Positions 34,830 through 45,731 of a stretch of DNA of 64,000 nt are shown in pieces. Source of the stretch: Ehretia macrophylla (taxonomy: Eukaryota; Streptophyta; Magnoliopsida; Boraginales; Ehretiaceae); NCBI GenBank assembly GCA_037974665.1, contig CM075777.1:9943001-10007000 (forward strand), in the 5' to 3' direction. The notes beneath the pieces were generated by a model. It saw nothing but the letters and a program-made list of their open reading frames with translations, was not told where the DNA came from and searched no databases. The stretch's first letter is position 1. The number at the start of each line of letters is the position of its first letter. Position numbers and translations under genes: made by a program.

Positions 34830-35520
34830 GTATTTTTGCGTTAACATCCTCCCAAATTCAGGTAAATATTTGCTCCTCATGCACGGTGGAATTCATTGTT
34901 GAAAAGTCAGTTGTTTCTCTCCATCCAAATATGGTAAATAGAAGCACACAGAAACAACATGAAAGTTTGCACCTTAAGAATTCCTTTTCGTCCTTTTTTA
35001 AAAATTATTTTAGTGAACAAGCATTCAAAGAAAATGTGGTCACGATTTTCAAAATCCAAATGACAAAAGGCACATTGAGAGTTTGAAATATGCCCCATGA
35101 GAGAAGCCGAAACTTTGTAGCAAGTTTATCCAAGTATATGCAACCTAAGTAATGAAGCTATGCTTTGGATAACAATTTGAAAAACACAATCTTGTGCCGG
35201 TGTATATTTTGTTTCTTTTCCCCGAATGCACTCCCAAGTTTCTTCGAAGAGAAAAAGGCCCCTTGTTTAGTGACTCTAAGGAACCTGGGGAAAGCCAATA
35301 GAGCATACATCTTGAAAAACTTTCTAGCCTTTGTCCTCCATTAATGGATCTATCTGGAAGAAGTAGACCACTAAGATCCTGCTTTTGAGTGTGGGGGAAA
35401 TTTTTGTTCCAAGAGATGCTACTTGGTCATGAAAGAAGATTTTGAAACTTTTTACACTTGTGAAGGAGTTCGTCTTCCATAAAATTGAAAATGGAAGAAA
35501 TGCCCTATTTTGGCTAGACA
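34830..35520 (-). pseudogene. LINE fragment with zf-RVT domain, crossing the inner arm end
   Basis: The minus-strand frame 35098-34907 reads CAFCHLDFENRDHIFFEC with a following IYHIWMERNN. This is the reverse-transcriptase zinc-binding domain (zf-RVT, PF13966) found at the end of plant LINE reverse transcriptases and in derived single-domain proteins. LINE-like sequence continues to about 35520. The arm homology ends at about 34993 inside this fragment, so the right arm keeps only its last part. Frames are broken and no RT catalytic region is present. Confidence 0.75.
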
Positions 35521-35539
35521 ACTAGCATTTTTTCTGTGA

Positions 35540-36350
35540 CATCTAGTCCCATGACGGTTCTGTAAGATATTTATATTCAATTTATGATGATTTGGATTCA
35601 TTAATATTGTAAACACAAGTTTAAGCATTTTAGGTTAGTTGATTAGACTTAATGTATTGACAGACCAGTAATTGACATGAGTCATTTTAGTTGGTATTAG
35701 ATTAGGCTACCAGGCTAAAGTATAGGCTCTCCCTATTGCCTAGAGGTTGCTTGGGTCTGTTCCGTTTATAATTCTGTCTCGTATTAAATTTTGTAAGAGA
35801 TTTATGTTTAGTTTATAACACCTTGGCTTCAATATTTAACACTATAAATACGGAGTTAAAATATTTTGAGTTAGTTGATTGAGCACAATGTGTTGGTAGA
35901 CCAATCGTTAAGCTTGAATCGTTACACTTTCTGCGTTTCATATTTTGAGATTTGTAAATAAGCACTCAATCAACCTTTTGTTGAGTTACACGTAAATCAT
36001 TTTCTGGGCCCTCCACACCCTTTTCTTGTGATTTTCTGTAGCATATTTTCTAAGCAATTACTAGTATTTTCAGTATTCTTAACCGCTCAAATGTGTCATT
36101 TGACAAGTATTAAATTATTAATGGACACAGATGAGTCCAATTCTTCCCTAGTTTTTTTAGTCAACAAAGCTCTACATTTGCAAAAGAATCCCAATTTGTT
36201 TTATCAACCAACCATTTGAATATGCAAAAGAACTTATAATATAACAAACCCACCAAAGCTCTACAATTTTCACAATCAAAGTCCTTCACAAAAACCTAGA
36301 ACATCCATAACACACCTCATGATTCACCAAAATCAACTTTATTTTATATA
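35540..36350. repeat. Two diverged copies of a repeat of about 130 bp
   Basis: Bases 35562-35690 and 35789-35925 share the series gtaagatatttat / gtaagagatttat, gatttggattca / cttggcttcaat, taaacacaagtttaagcatttt / tataaatacggagttaaaatatttt, gttagttgattaga / gttagttgattgag. They look like old tandem or terminal repeats of a retroelement. No gene was recognised up to 36350. Confidence 0.5.
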
Positions 36351-36359
36351 AACCCAAAC

Positions 36360-36640
36360 CAAACCAAATCAAACTAACCCTTGTCCCACTAAGTGGGGTC
36401 GGCTATATGGATCTTGCGACGCTATTCTTTTCTGTCGAGAGTCATCTTCTCTATAAGTTCCATACACGTGAGGTCTCGTCTAATGGTCTCCGTCCAAATA
36501 ATCTTAGGTCTACCTTTACCCCTCTTCTGGTGTATTATTTCTAAATTTTTGCACCTTCTAACAGGCGTTTCAACAGGTCGTCTCCTAACATGGACAAACC
36601 ATCTCAAATGATTTTCCCTCATCTTATGTTTTAACTCCTT
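36360..36640 (-). pseudogene. LINE reverse-transcriptase C-terminal fragment
   Basis: The minus-strand frame 36622-36422 reads RENHLRWFVHVRRRPVETP then KRGKGRPKIIWTETIRRDL, and the end near 36370 gives a WRR.I..ADPT-type tail. LRWFGHV.RRP and RGRPK.TW form a recurring C-terminal signature of plant non-LTR retrotransposon ORFs. Only the 3' end is present, as expected for a 5'-truncated LINE insertion. Confidence 0.8.
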
Positions 36641-36644
36641 TTTG

Positions 36645-37000
36645 TTGTGTTTTTTAACAAAATCTAAGGGAATGACATGAACGAATTATCGTGCAAAATT
36701 AATAGCTTTTTTGCAACAAAAAAAATTAGTTTGACAATCTAAATAAAACTGTCAAAATAGTTTAGTGAACTCTAGAATTATTTGTCCTTAATGTATTAGT
36801 AGGAACGAAATAATGTGGAAGAATTGTCTGTGTTATTCAAATATATGTGGCGTATGGTTATGCTCATGGCAATCATGCTAAGCACACACTGGAGAAGAAT
36901 TAATATCCATATCGTATCAGAATGAAAGAAATGATCTAGTAGTTTGACCGTATAATTTGACAGGCAAATCAACGTCAAACCTAACTAGTAATATATATAT
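36645..37000. other. Intergenic, nothing recognised
   Basis: AT-rich and without a convincing coding or repeat signal. It ends in an (AT)n run at which the next MITE is inserted. Confidence 0.5.
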
Positions 37001-37001
37001 A

Positions 37002-37365
37002 AGGGTTAATGGCATGAGACCCCCTCTGTACTTTTATTTATGTGTACGTTTTCTCCATATACTTTATAAAGTGTAAAAAATTCTTCCGTATTTTTACTTA
37101 TGTGCACGTTTTTCTCCTGTATTGTATAAAGATCAAATAACCCCCTTATAGGTTTCAAATTTTAAAATAATACATTAAATTATACACGAAAGGGGAGGTG
37201 TGCACGCATTTATAAACTATAAGGGGGTTATTTTCACTTTATAAAGTACAGGGAAAAAACGTGCATATAAGTAAAAGTACAGGGGGATTATTTGCACTTT
37301 ATAAAGTATAGGGAAAAAATATGCACATAAGTAAAAGTACAGGGGGGTCCCGTGCCATTAACCCT
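37002..37365. mobile_element. MITE with AGGGTTAATGGCA termini
   Basis: A 364-bp element with inverted terminal repeats agggttaatggcatgagacc and its partner ggtcccgtgccattaaccct. The arms are extended by repeated tgtacttttatttatgtg / cataagtaaaagtaca segments. It is flanked by ATATATA on both sides (36995-37001, 37366-37372), although this lies in an AT repeat and is weak as a target-site duplication. There is no coding capacity. Confidence 0.85.
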
Positions 37366-37398
37366 ATATATAATAAAAGGACAAATTGATATTGATCC

Positions 37399-37560
37399 AA
37401 AGGCGGAATCACTCCATGTGTCACTTGAAGTGGGTTTTGTAAATGTGTATATTTTAGGTTGAATCAATTTAGCCTCTACTAATTATATATATATATATAT
37501 AAGTGTTAAATTGTATGTTTTTAGCCTTCTGTTAACAACCATACTGGATTCGCCCCTGTA
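37399..37560. mobile_element. Small element of the ggcgga...tccgcccctg family
   Basis: This starts aaaggcggaatcac and ends ggattcgcccctg, with an interior containing gtgtatattttaggttgaatcaat and aagtgttaaattgtatg.ttttagcc. The interior is shared with 43560-43660, 15600-15720 and (inverted arm) 59930-60030. Confidence 0.55.
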
Positions 37561-37623
37561 TTAATTAATAAAATTGTATTGCAAAGAGATTACAAGTGGT
37601 TTCCGTGTGGAGCTAGTGCATAA

Positions 37624-39119
37624 GGCTATCTTCAATAGAGTCTTTATAATAAGTCTTTATCCATTATTTTAAAGACTCATATAAATACCAATATCAATTT
37701 TAAAAACTCACTTAAAGACCAAGATAAAAAAACTATTTTAGAGACTCATTTAAAAACCAAGATAAAAAAAAATATCTCCAATGACCGTCTCTATAAAATT
37801 GAATTTCTATATTATGTTAATTTTAATTTCACATAATAATTTGATTATGTGTTATTTTTTGTCGTGTGTTACTTTTTTTAATTAATTGTTATTTAGATTA
37901 TCTCAACTTTTTAAACGAATATTTTAACCAAAAAATAAATAAATTGCGACAAAGATAACATTTAAAAAATTAAGATTACGTTTAATTATATAATTGAACG
38001 AAAAAAAACTAATTAAAAATCTCTAATTAAAAAAAAGCTTAATTACAATTAAAAAATTACCTAAACTAAGAAAACATAGACAAAAAACATAAAATAAAAA
38101 AATTATAAAAACTAAAAAAGTTTACCAAAGCAAAAAAACTAAACTAAAACATTAAAATTAAAAAATAAAATACAAAACCATAATAAAAAAAGTCTAATTA
38201 AAAAATCTTAAATACACTACCTTAATTAAAAAATCTAATTATTTATTCTAATGTTTTAATTAGTTCTAATTAATTCAAAACTCGTATTATAAGTTCCAAG
38301 TGTTCAAAATAATACTATTGTTAACTTTCAAACATAATAAATATTAGAGAAGTCAAGTTAAAATTTTGAAAGGTGATTTCACGCGTGTAAACGTAATTGT
38401 GGTGATTTTTCATTCAAATTTAACAAAGAGACAATGAGGGATTTCAAATCTTAGAGAACGAGAGTAAAAAAAAAAAAAAGACATATGGAGAACAATTAAG
38501 TCCAACAAAAAGACAAGCAATACAAAGCCCCATTTCCCCGCTGCAACGCCTTCCCCCCACCTTTCCCTCCGCTGCACTCCCCCCCTCCCCCCCCCCCCCC
38601 CCCCCTCTTTCCCTTTCCCTCCACTGCACCCCCCCTCCCCCTACACAGCCACGCACCCTCCCTCCCTATTTCCCTTTCCCTTTCCCTTTCCCTTCCCCGC
38701 TGCACCCCACCCCCCACCTTCTTCCCTGCTGCACCCCACCCCCCACCTTCCCCGCTGTGCTCTTTTACTATTTGTGGTCTTCTTTTTGTTGCTGTTTAAA
38801 TTTTTTTGTTGCTGTTTGTGCTCTTTTTTTATACTTTTTTTTTTTCAAATCTGACATCGTCAGATCTGGCATTGCTTTTTTTGGAGATTCGTTTTTGTCT
38901 TTTTGTATAGTTTTCATTTTCTTCAACAAATTTGTTGAAAAAAATGAAGACTAGGTGCTATTTTGGAGACTCAAAGCTTGAGTGATGTCATAATTTTGCC
39001 AAAAACTATCAAATAGTGTTTTAGAGACCCCCATTAGTAATGAATTTTGATCAATAGAGTCTCTAAAACAGCAATCATTACTGTTTAAAGACTCTTTAGA
39101 GACTCCATTGAGAATGCCC
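37624..39119. mobile_element. Harbinger-like non-autonomous element, 1.5 kb, TAA target sites
   Basis: Imperfect terminal inverted repeats ggctatcttcaatagagtc (left) and gactccattgagaatgccc (right) are bounded by TAA on both sides (37621-37623, 39120-39122), as in PIF/Harbinger elements. Subterminal gactc/gagtc words (aaagactcat, tagagactc) are repeated at both ends. The interior has no transposase: it is A/T-rich to 38460, then carries a 230-bp C-rich tract. Nothing indicates an autonomous partner in the window. Confidence 0.65.
38527..38757. repeat. Polypyrimidine (C-rich) tract inside the Harbinger-like element
   Basis: The plus strand is almost purely C and T with a 19-base C run (38587-38605) and many blocks of 4-8 C. 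The minus strand has many closely spaced G runs, so G-quadruplex (minus) or i-motif (plus) structures are possible. Units such as ccgctgcacccc and tttccc recur. The open frames through it are artefacts of composition. Confidence 0.9.
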
Positions 39120-39506
39120 TAAAGAGACATTTTCATACGAAAGCCGAAGAGAGGATAAAAGACCAATTATACAAGGCATGTAGAGAGAAAGTCAAGAGGC
39201 CAGGACCTCTGAGGATACCTGTGAGCAAATGAAGGTAAAGTCACAAGACACAAAGTGACAAAAGAAACCTCAATTGGTGATAAATTTTGATCAATGAAGT
39301 CTCTAAAACATCAATCATTACTGTTTAGACACTCCTTAGAGACTCCATTGAAAATGTTCTAAAAATACATTTTTATATGAAAGCCGAAGAGAGGATAAAA
39401 GACCAATTGTACAACGCATGTAGAGAGAAAGTCAAGAGGCCAGGACCTCTGAGGATACCTGTGAGCAAATGAAGGTAAAGTCACAAGACACAAAGTGACA
39501 AAAGAA
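39030..39506. repeat. 240-bp tandem duplication across the element's right end
   Basis: Two units (about 39030-39266 and 39270-39506) each contain the last ~90 bp of the Harbinger-like element (ttttgatcaat..agtctctaaaac) followed by the same flank (aaagccgaagagaggata...cacaaagtgacaaaagaa). The second terminus is therefore a duplicated, not independently inserted, end. Confidence 0.9.
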
Positions 39507-39849
39507 TGCTTTCCAAAACAAGGACAACTGGTTAAAATTCCCGTTGGTGCACTAAACGGGTAAAATCAAGAGGAGGATGGTATGTGATGAAAATAGTTAA
39601 TTATCCATTTTATGTCTTATACATTAATTAAGTAATTATTTAAGTAAAGAAAAGAGTTAACGAAATTAATTCTATAGTGTGCTTCTGGAGAAGAGAGAAG
39701 CCCGACTAGTTAGCCATGCTGAGGTCTTCTTGGTGGCTCAACTAAGGGTGAGGGTCAAGATGGTCAATATCCTTACCCAAGTACTGTACAGTTTTTTAAA
39801 ATATGTTTAATTAGTGCAATAAGAGTACTAAACTTTCTTGAAAATTTTT

Positions 39850-40330
39850 GTCTTTACAGGAGCGATATAATGAGTTGTTCCAACAGTGTGAGGCTGCAAG
39901 CCAAATCGATCCTACGACGTTACCCGTAATCCTGATTAGGTCTTCTTCGAAGCAGTTAGTAGGTCAAAGAAGAGGCGTGTCTATGGATACAACTTGTAGG
40001 GATCCGCATAGGTGGCGAGTACACAACATCCCAACTTTGCCCTTAGACTCACGTAGTAGGAGGTGGACGTTTCTATGACTTAGGCGACAAAGACCCTGAG
40101 GTAGCAACTTGATGAGCAACTACAGTGTACTATCTAGAAGTAGCTCCAAGAGGAGCCGCGAGAATAAGCGGAGCAACAATAGTGCATGATAGCAAAGTAC
40201 TAGTGCGATATGTGGCGTTAGATGTAGGAACAATTGGCCCATATGCGCCGACTACACAAGGAGGATATGTGCAAGATGCAAAGCAGATATTGACCTTCCG
40301 AGACAATGTTTGCCCATCCCATCAGCCTCA
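39850..40330 (+). pseudogene. CACTA-type (Ptta/En/Spm) transposase-like remnant
   Basis: One frame near 39855-39905 reads ERYNELFQQCEAASQ and another near 39940-39980 reads EAVSRSKKRRVYGYN. They resemble the end of the plant transposase family PF03004, in which F.EAV....KRRVYGLG-like text is followed by a charged helix. Frames change between the pieces and stops intervene. Recognition is by general resemblance only. The following frame (40125-40490) has no recognisable domain. Confidence 0.35.
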
Positions 40331-40334
40331 CAGG

Positions 40335-41540
40335 TCGGGCAGTCCAATAATAAGTTCTATATTTTTAATTTTTTGTACAAATTTGTATAAATTTTTATTG
40401 ATATTTATCAATTTAATATTTAATATTTATTTAGAAAATTATTATTTTTATGTTTCATATTCTTTTTTAAAAGGAGAGATGACAAATTAGCAACGAAATG
40501 AACAAAAAAAATAAAAGAGAAAAGAAAATAGGCGATGGATACATAAAAAAAATTAAAAATAATAAAATAAAGGTGGTGACGGCTCAAAGGATAAACGGAA
40601 TAAAATAAATAAAAAATGAAGTTAAATAGGCTACGGGACTAGTGATGGATCTTTTAATATTTCATTTTTTTTTTACCATGACAACAGATTATGATTTTGT
40701 GACCACACTTTGACCAACCAACTCTTTTCCGTAGCCCGCGTGTTTTTAACCATGGAAAGGCAATAGATTTTTATCGTCGCCCCTTCTCCTTTTTTCTTGA
40801 GTGTAACCCCGAGATTTAGGGCAGGTTTGTTGGTGTGGGTTTGAAGACTTGTGGTACCTATAAAGGGAGGCCCTAAGAAGGAGAAAAGGGCATTAATACC
40901 AAAGAAATCCAATATTAGCCATACTCCTAAGTCTCTTTAAAAGTAGTATGTTTTTGGTGCACTTCTTAAATGATCATGAAATCCAACTCTCGTAATATCA
41001 ATTATAGATTCTAAAACTTTTAATGGTTTACAATTGGTTGCATTACTTTTAGTAATATATATTAAATGAGGTAGTAAAAACTATTCACATCCATACCTTA
41101 GATTATAATTATTCCGACAAGGAAGCATATAAAAGCAGACAGGGTAACCACAAAAGTGGAGAGGGAAACCATACTGCGTTCAAGATTTTAATGCATTGAA
41201 ATAAAACCATGATTGATATCTAATTATTAATTTCATAATGTATGTAATACAAATGAAAAACAGAGGGGATACACTTGCATCGGGCCATCACGCACATTCA
41301 ACATTTACAGAGGTACTTGGTCTCACATATACGAAGTCTTGACCTTTCTTTTTTTTTGCGAGCATTCGGATGTAAACTTTGTCCAAAAGGGAGAAGAAAA
41401 TTTAGCTTGAACATTAATGTATATGGAAACTCTCAGTTGGTTTAGATTGAGGTAAGTATCTTACATGTGGGTTCTACTAACAACGTGAAAACTGACAAAT
41501 CAATCTATAGATTGATCCAAAAATTTTCACGTATGACACA
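40335..41540. other. Intergenic between the CACTA-like remnant and the F-box gene
   Basis: AT-rich and mostly simple composition, with no recognisable gene. It includes the 3' side of the F-box gene, where I did not identify a specific polyadenylation signal. Confidence 0.5.
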
Positions 41541-41543
41541 TAA

Positions 41544-42821
41544 TTATACAGAAGAGAGTGACATAATAAAATGATGGGCATGGTACCATCTGTACTCGTG
41601 TATACGTTCCTCGTTGTGATGAAGACCACACTGAATAATCGAACTAACCTCATCTCCGCAAAGATAACACAGGAAGATACCTTCTGGTGTTGACAAAACT
41701 AAACTCAAGTCTTCTCCATTCGACTCTGATAATAATAGTACACTCAGCACGCTAGCTCCATAACGATCTCCAAACCAAGAACACTTTCTTAAATATAACT
41801 TGTTCATATCAACACGATGCCTCAAACGCCACCCATAACAGTCTTTTCTCAGTTCCGAAACATCAAACAAGTTGTCTTGAGCTCCATGTACTTCAACAAG
41901 ATACAAGTTGTCACAAGACTCGCCAAAGTATTCAACACATCTTCTTCTTTTACCCCCTAGGATTGGTGTCGCCGGGATCGATTTCAGGCACTTTCTATCA
42001 ACATCAAAACATAGAAAAGGCCCGGATATGTTAACCCAATTTATTGCATTCCTCCAGAAGACCCCTTCATTGAATAAGAAGCAATCGTCGTTTCCAGTTT
42101 TCATGGACGCACCAGAATCTTCCCAGAGCCTTGTTTCAGATGAGTATACTGAAAATCTATAGCGCGCTTCAAACACCCAGACACAAATTGCTTTGTAACA
42201 CTGCGAATTCTGAGGATCAAAAGCTAAATTAACAGATAACAAATTTGACATGGGAGGCCTTTTAGGATCAGGAAGTTTAATAGACTTGTTAGTAGTGGAA
42301 TTGCAGATGTAATAGTTTGAAGCATACGTCTCATATATTAGACCCTGTTGCGAATAAGTTTCGTAACTTATAACGCTGACACAAAACAAGCCATTGCAAG
42401 AACAAATCCTTTGAATGTCGGAATTCTCATTCGCAAATTTCAGCGATCTGAAAGGGTCTCTCATTTTCTGGCCATTGAGAAAAACGAAGTTGATTCTTGG
42501 ACGATGAGGACGACGTAATTGGTACAAGAGTATGCCAACCAAAGTATTAACACTTGCGTTGTGTCGATAATAATTGATGCCGAAAAGGGGGTTGGAGATT
42601 GTAGAAAGCCATAGTTTTGATACACATTTGAATCTAATCAAATCTTTGATGGGTAAGTGGATTAGGATTTTCACTATGATGTCTTTGTTCTCAGCTATTT
42701 CTTTGACCTGAGAACAAGATTTTAGAAAATCATTGACAATGAGTCTCTTTTCATCAGATGACAGTTCTTGTAAAACCATAGTTTTCGAGTAAAAAGATTG
42801 AAATGAAAAACTTCTAAGCAA
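41544..42821 (-). CDS. F-box protein with F-box-associated (FBA) domain
   Basis: This is a single uninterrupted 425-codon frame. F-box proteins act as the substrate-selecting subunit of SCF (Skp1-cullin-F-box) ubiquitin ligases. The F-box lies at about residues 46-85 (KILIHLPIKDLIRFKCVSKL, then W...ISNPLF). The rest fits the C-terminal domain of the At5g07610-like family: YYICNSTTNKSIKLPDP around 185, LAFDPQNSQCYKAICVW, YRFSVYSSETRLWEDSG, and a GVFWRNAINW stretch. Its length is usual for the family. The second Met (residue 15, MVLQELSSDEK, at 42779) may be the true start, because a TATA-like tatatatata at 42863-42872 would place transcription only some 15 bases before the first ATG. Targets cannot be inferred. 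It is the only gene in the window without visible damage. Confidence 0.88.
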   Translation of the reverse strand: MLRSFSFQSFYSKTMVLQELSSDEKRLIVNDFLKSCSQVKEIAENKDIIVKILIHLPIKDLIRFKCVSKLWLSTISNPLFGINYYRHNASVNTLVGILLYQLRRPHRPRINFVFLNGQKMRDPFRSLKFANENSDIQRICSCNGLFCVSVISYETYSQQGLIYETYASNYYICNSTTNKSIKLPDPKRPPMSNLLSVNLAFDPQNSQCYKAICVWVFEARYRFSVYSSETRLWEDSGASMKTGNDDCFLFNEGVFWRNAINWVNISGPFLCFDVDRKCLKSIPATPILGGKRRRCVEYFGESCDNLYLVEVHGAQDNLFDVSELRKDCYGWRLRHRVDMNKLYLRKCSWFGDRYGASVLSVLLLSESNGEDLSLVLSTPEGIFLCYLCGDEVSSIIQCGLHHNEERIHEYRWYHAHHFIMSLSSV

Positions 42822-42854
42822 TTATATGTTTCAAGTGCAATATATGCAACAACA

Positions 42855-42880
42855 TCCATCTATATATATACACAAAGTTG
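42855..42880 (-). promoter_or_regulatory. Candidate TATA box of the F-box gene
   Basis: In minus-strand sense gtgtatatatatagatgg lies about 45 bp before the first ATG and 90 bp before the second. It is the only TATA-like run just upstream. This is inference from position only. Confidence 0.4.
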
Positions 42881-42969
42881 ACATTATTGGAAACCAAGCA
42901 ACGGTAAAAACATTTACTAATCTTCTCTTTTTTCCCCCTAATTTTCCTTATTTGGAAAGAATATGACAT

Positions 42970-43690
42970 TCAGTGGCAGAGGGACTATGGGGATAGCGGG
43001 GATGCAGCCTCCATTGGCCCCGCGAATTTTGTCATATGTACATAAAATTTTGGATAAAAAAATAAATTAGTCTTCACTGAACATTTAATTAATTTGTTTT
43101 TTAAATTATTTAATTTTTATAAATTTTAAGAATTTAATTTATTTATTTTGCTACAAGATTTTACGAATCAAAAATAAAAATAGGACAGAAAAGTTAAAAC
43201 TAAAAAAAAATTAAAGTCAATCATATCAAACAAATAGCTTTTTTGCACTAATATATAATATATTAATTATTACATATCAACATCAACCTGACAACCCGTT
43301 ACCATTTACCTTTAGGCTATATTTTCTTACCAAAACCGTGGATGCAGATCATCAGGTGCTAGTTTGCTTTTTTTTTTTTTTTTGTTAGATGCTAGTTTGC
43401 TCAAATCTATTAAAGTTTCATATAATTAACATTTTAGCCAAAAAGAAATGATATTAAAGAACAAATGCCCAAGTGAGATAGATGCTTCCAGTGGCGGAGC
43501 CGATCTGAAGATTGTGGGGGTTGTAACCCCCACTCAACTTAAATTTTATCAAAAAATGTGTGTATTTTTTAAGAATTTTTAGGTTGAAAAATTAATTCAG
43601 GCCCAACTAAAAAAATTATCTATATATAAGTGTTTAATTATATGATTTTAGCCCCCATTGGAAAAAAATCTTGGCTCCGCCCCTGATGAC
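42970..43690. mobile_element. Elements of the cagtggcgga...tccgcccctg family
   Basis: A clear copy spans 43481-43685, starting cagtggcggagccgatct and ending tcttggctccgcccctg (inverted-repeat ends). Its interior, tgtgtattttttaagaattttta and aagtgtttaattatatgatttt, is shared with 37430-37540 and 59930-60030. A partial relative begins at 42972 (cagtggcagagggactatgg). No target-site duplication is clear. There is no coding capacity. Confidence 0.6.
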
Positions 43691-45290
43691 ATTCATGTTG
43701 GTATTCAAACGAAGCAACGATAAAAAGTTTATTATTTTTTTCCATTTTTTTCTCCTTCCTTTTGATTTGAAAACAATATCAGAGATATAGTGTAACGACT
43801 ATATTTGTACACACATTTTATTACTATCAATAGATCCCACTAGAGATTTACCATCTCAATGTAAAATTTCAATGTCAAACAAAAATTAGATTCTCATAAT
43901 TATACATAGTTGGCCATTCTTATGTACATATTTGGTAGAAATGATGATTTAATATAAAACTTTGGTGATTTGATAACCAAGGGTCAATACCACAATATAT
44001 TTTTTTTTCTCAATGTTTCCTGAAATAATAACAAAATGGAATTTATGTTGGTATTAGAATGGCAAAGTAATTTATTGATTTTGCTTCTTCTTTTGTTTCT
44101 CCATTCATTCACTCTATCTAAAATTGATAGGTAACCGTCAGATAAAAATTCGATAAGAAAAATTGATGAGAAATCCGTTAAGGTTTGAGTTTTATAAATA
44201 AAAATCGACGAGTAAAAAGATAGGTTTTAATTTTTTACGTTAAAAAAATAAAAATTCAAAATTTGATTATTAATTAATATTTAATGTATACTAAACAAAT
44301 CTGCAGGGGTAAATTTGTCTAGTCATACTTATTTGTAAGTTGTTAATGCACTAAAGTGATCGTACCTTGTGGTAATAATATTGAACATTTTATTTTATGA
44401 CTATATTGGCCTTAGTGGGATCTGACATGTCCACTTTTTATTTTGTACTTTGTTGGGTCACTTTGACACATGTCAGCCTTTGATTTCACCATTCAAATTC
44501 CTCAACAAATCTCACTGTCCAAATTCTTCAACCAATCTCAGCCACAAATCTGATACTTTATGTTATTTTTATTAAACAAATCCCTCACCTAATCATTTTT
44601 CTCTCCCTTCTTTTTTATCTTTCTTCATTTGTCCTCACCAAACCTTATTTTCTCTCTCTCTCACACACCTCTTTAATTTTTCTCTCCCATCTCTCATCTT
44701 TTTCATCCTCCTCAAAATGCCATCTCTTTCAATTCATTACCGTGTACATTGTTTTACAAATAACTTGAGCAGCATTATGTGACTGAAAAAACGCATAGTT
44801 TTGAGCTAAATATCAACATTGCTCAACGGTAGAAAGAATTGTTGATGCTAAAGTTGAGGATCTTGAAGATTTTTGGTATTATCTAGTAGTGGTCTTTTGT
44901 ATTTTATTATATTTTGTAGATTTTTTTTTGTTTTTTTATTTCGATAATTTTTTTAATTTATTTTATTCTATTATAGAAATCATATTTGTGTTTAATAATC
45001 TTATTTTGAAGGCCTTAAATAATTGCATTTTTAAAGTTCAAATTCCATTTTCTATAATTTTAGGTTAATTTTCTATTTAAACTTCTTTTTTGAAATTTTT
45101 AGATTTTGGTTTCTGTTATCCGCAATTTTTTTGATGTTTATCAGTTTCAATTTTGGTTTGCAATTTTAAAAACCATTCAGTTTCAGTTTTAAGATTAGCT
45201 AAGGTTTCGGTTTCGGTTTCGGTTTCAGTTTTTGGATTATCTACGATTATCAGACCCGTTTACATCCTTGTTCAAGATAAACAAAAATGT
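43691..45290. other. AT-rich stretch; hAT-like element remnant at its right end
   Basis: No gene was recognised. Bases 45110-45280 contain a ggtttc hexamer repeated four times (45203-45226), ggattatctacgattatc, and end gacccgtttacatccttg. This resembles the inverted end (cccgttgccatccct) and interior of the intact element at 61798-62509, so I read it as a degraded relative. Bases 44130-44230 may be its other side. Confidence 0.45.
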
Positions 45291-45293
45291 AGA

Positions 45294-45314
45294 CCCTAAA
45301 CCCTAAACCCTAAA
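45294..45314 (+). repeat. Interstitial telomere-type repeat (CCCTAAA x3)
   Basis: Three perfect head-to-tail copies of the plant telomere unit CCCTAAA. This is too short to be a telomere relic with confidence; it could be a telo-box-like motif or trace of a break repair. Confidence 0.9.
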
Positions 45315-45731
45315 CAAATATAAGAACAAATGATAAAACATGATAACTCAAGAGAACTATGTAATAACCAAGGATCAATACCCCAAAATTTGATCTTTTT
45401 CCATAACTTGCCTTATTTGATAAATATTGCAATATATGTTGATGTTAAAGGAAAGCAACAATTTTTTTTTTTGGTTTCACCTTTTCTCTTTTTCTTTTAT
45501 TTGAAAACGACGTCATATGCATGACATAATAGCTAAACTGCTACACATTTTCCATTATTGTTAATAGATCCCGTTAGAGATTCACCATCTAATGAAAAAT
45601 TTAAATATAAATAAAAAAAAAACTTAGATTCTCAAAATAATACAAAGTTGCCTATTCTATATGCTTAAAATGGTTCAAATAAAATTCATGGAACCATTTG
45701 ATTTCACAACTAAATTTCAATGACATAAACT

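Larger units (their letters stand above)
25794..34993 (+). repeat. Left arm of the large inverted duplication
   Basis: This matches 59515 down to 50576 as reverse complement across its length: the pre-ATG sequence atattggccaaaatta...gtggacgtaagtgggt, the PPR gene, the TRAF-fragment flank, two unknown exon blocks, a palindromic MITE, and an inner end at aagaattcctttt. Local differences between the arms include the insert at 34060-34527 and the replaced stretch at 31845-32033. Confidence 0.92.

Noticed and set aside
38444..38717. Gly/Arg-rich proteins on the minus strand of the C-rich tract
   Set aside because: Overlapping frames arise from the simple G-rich composition; there is no start context or domain.
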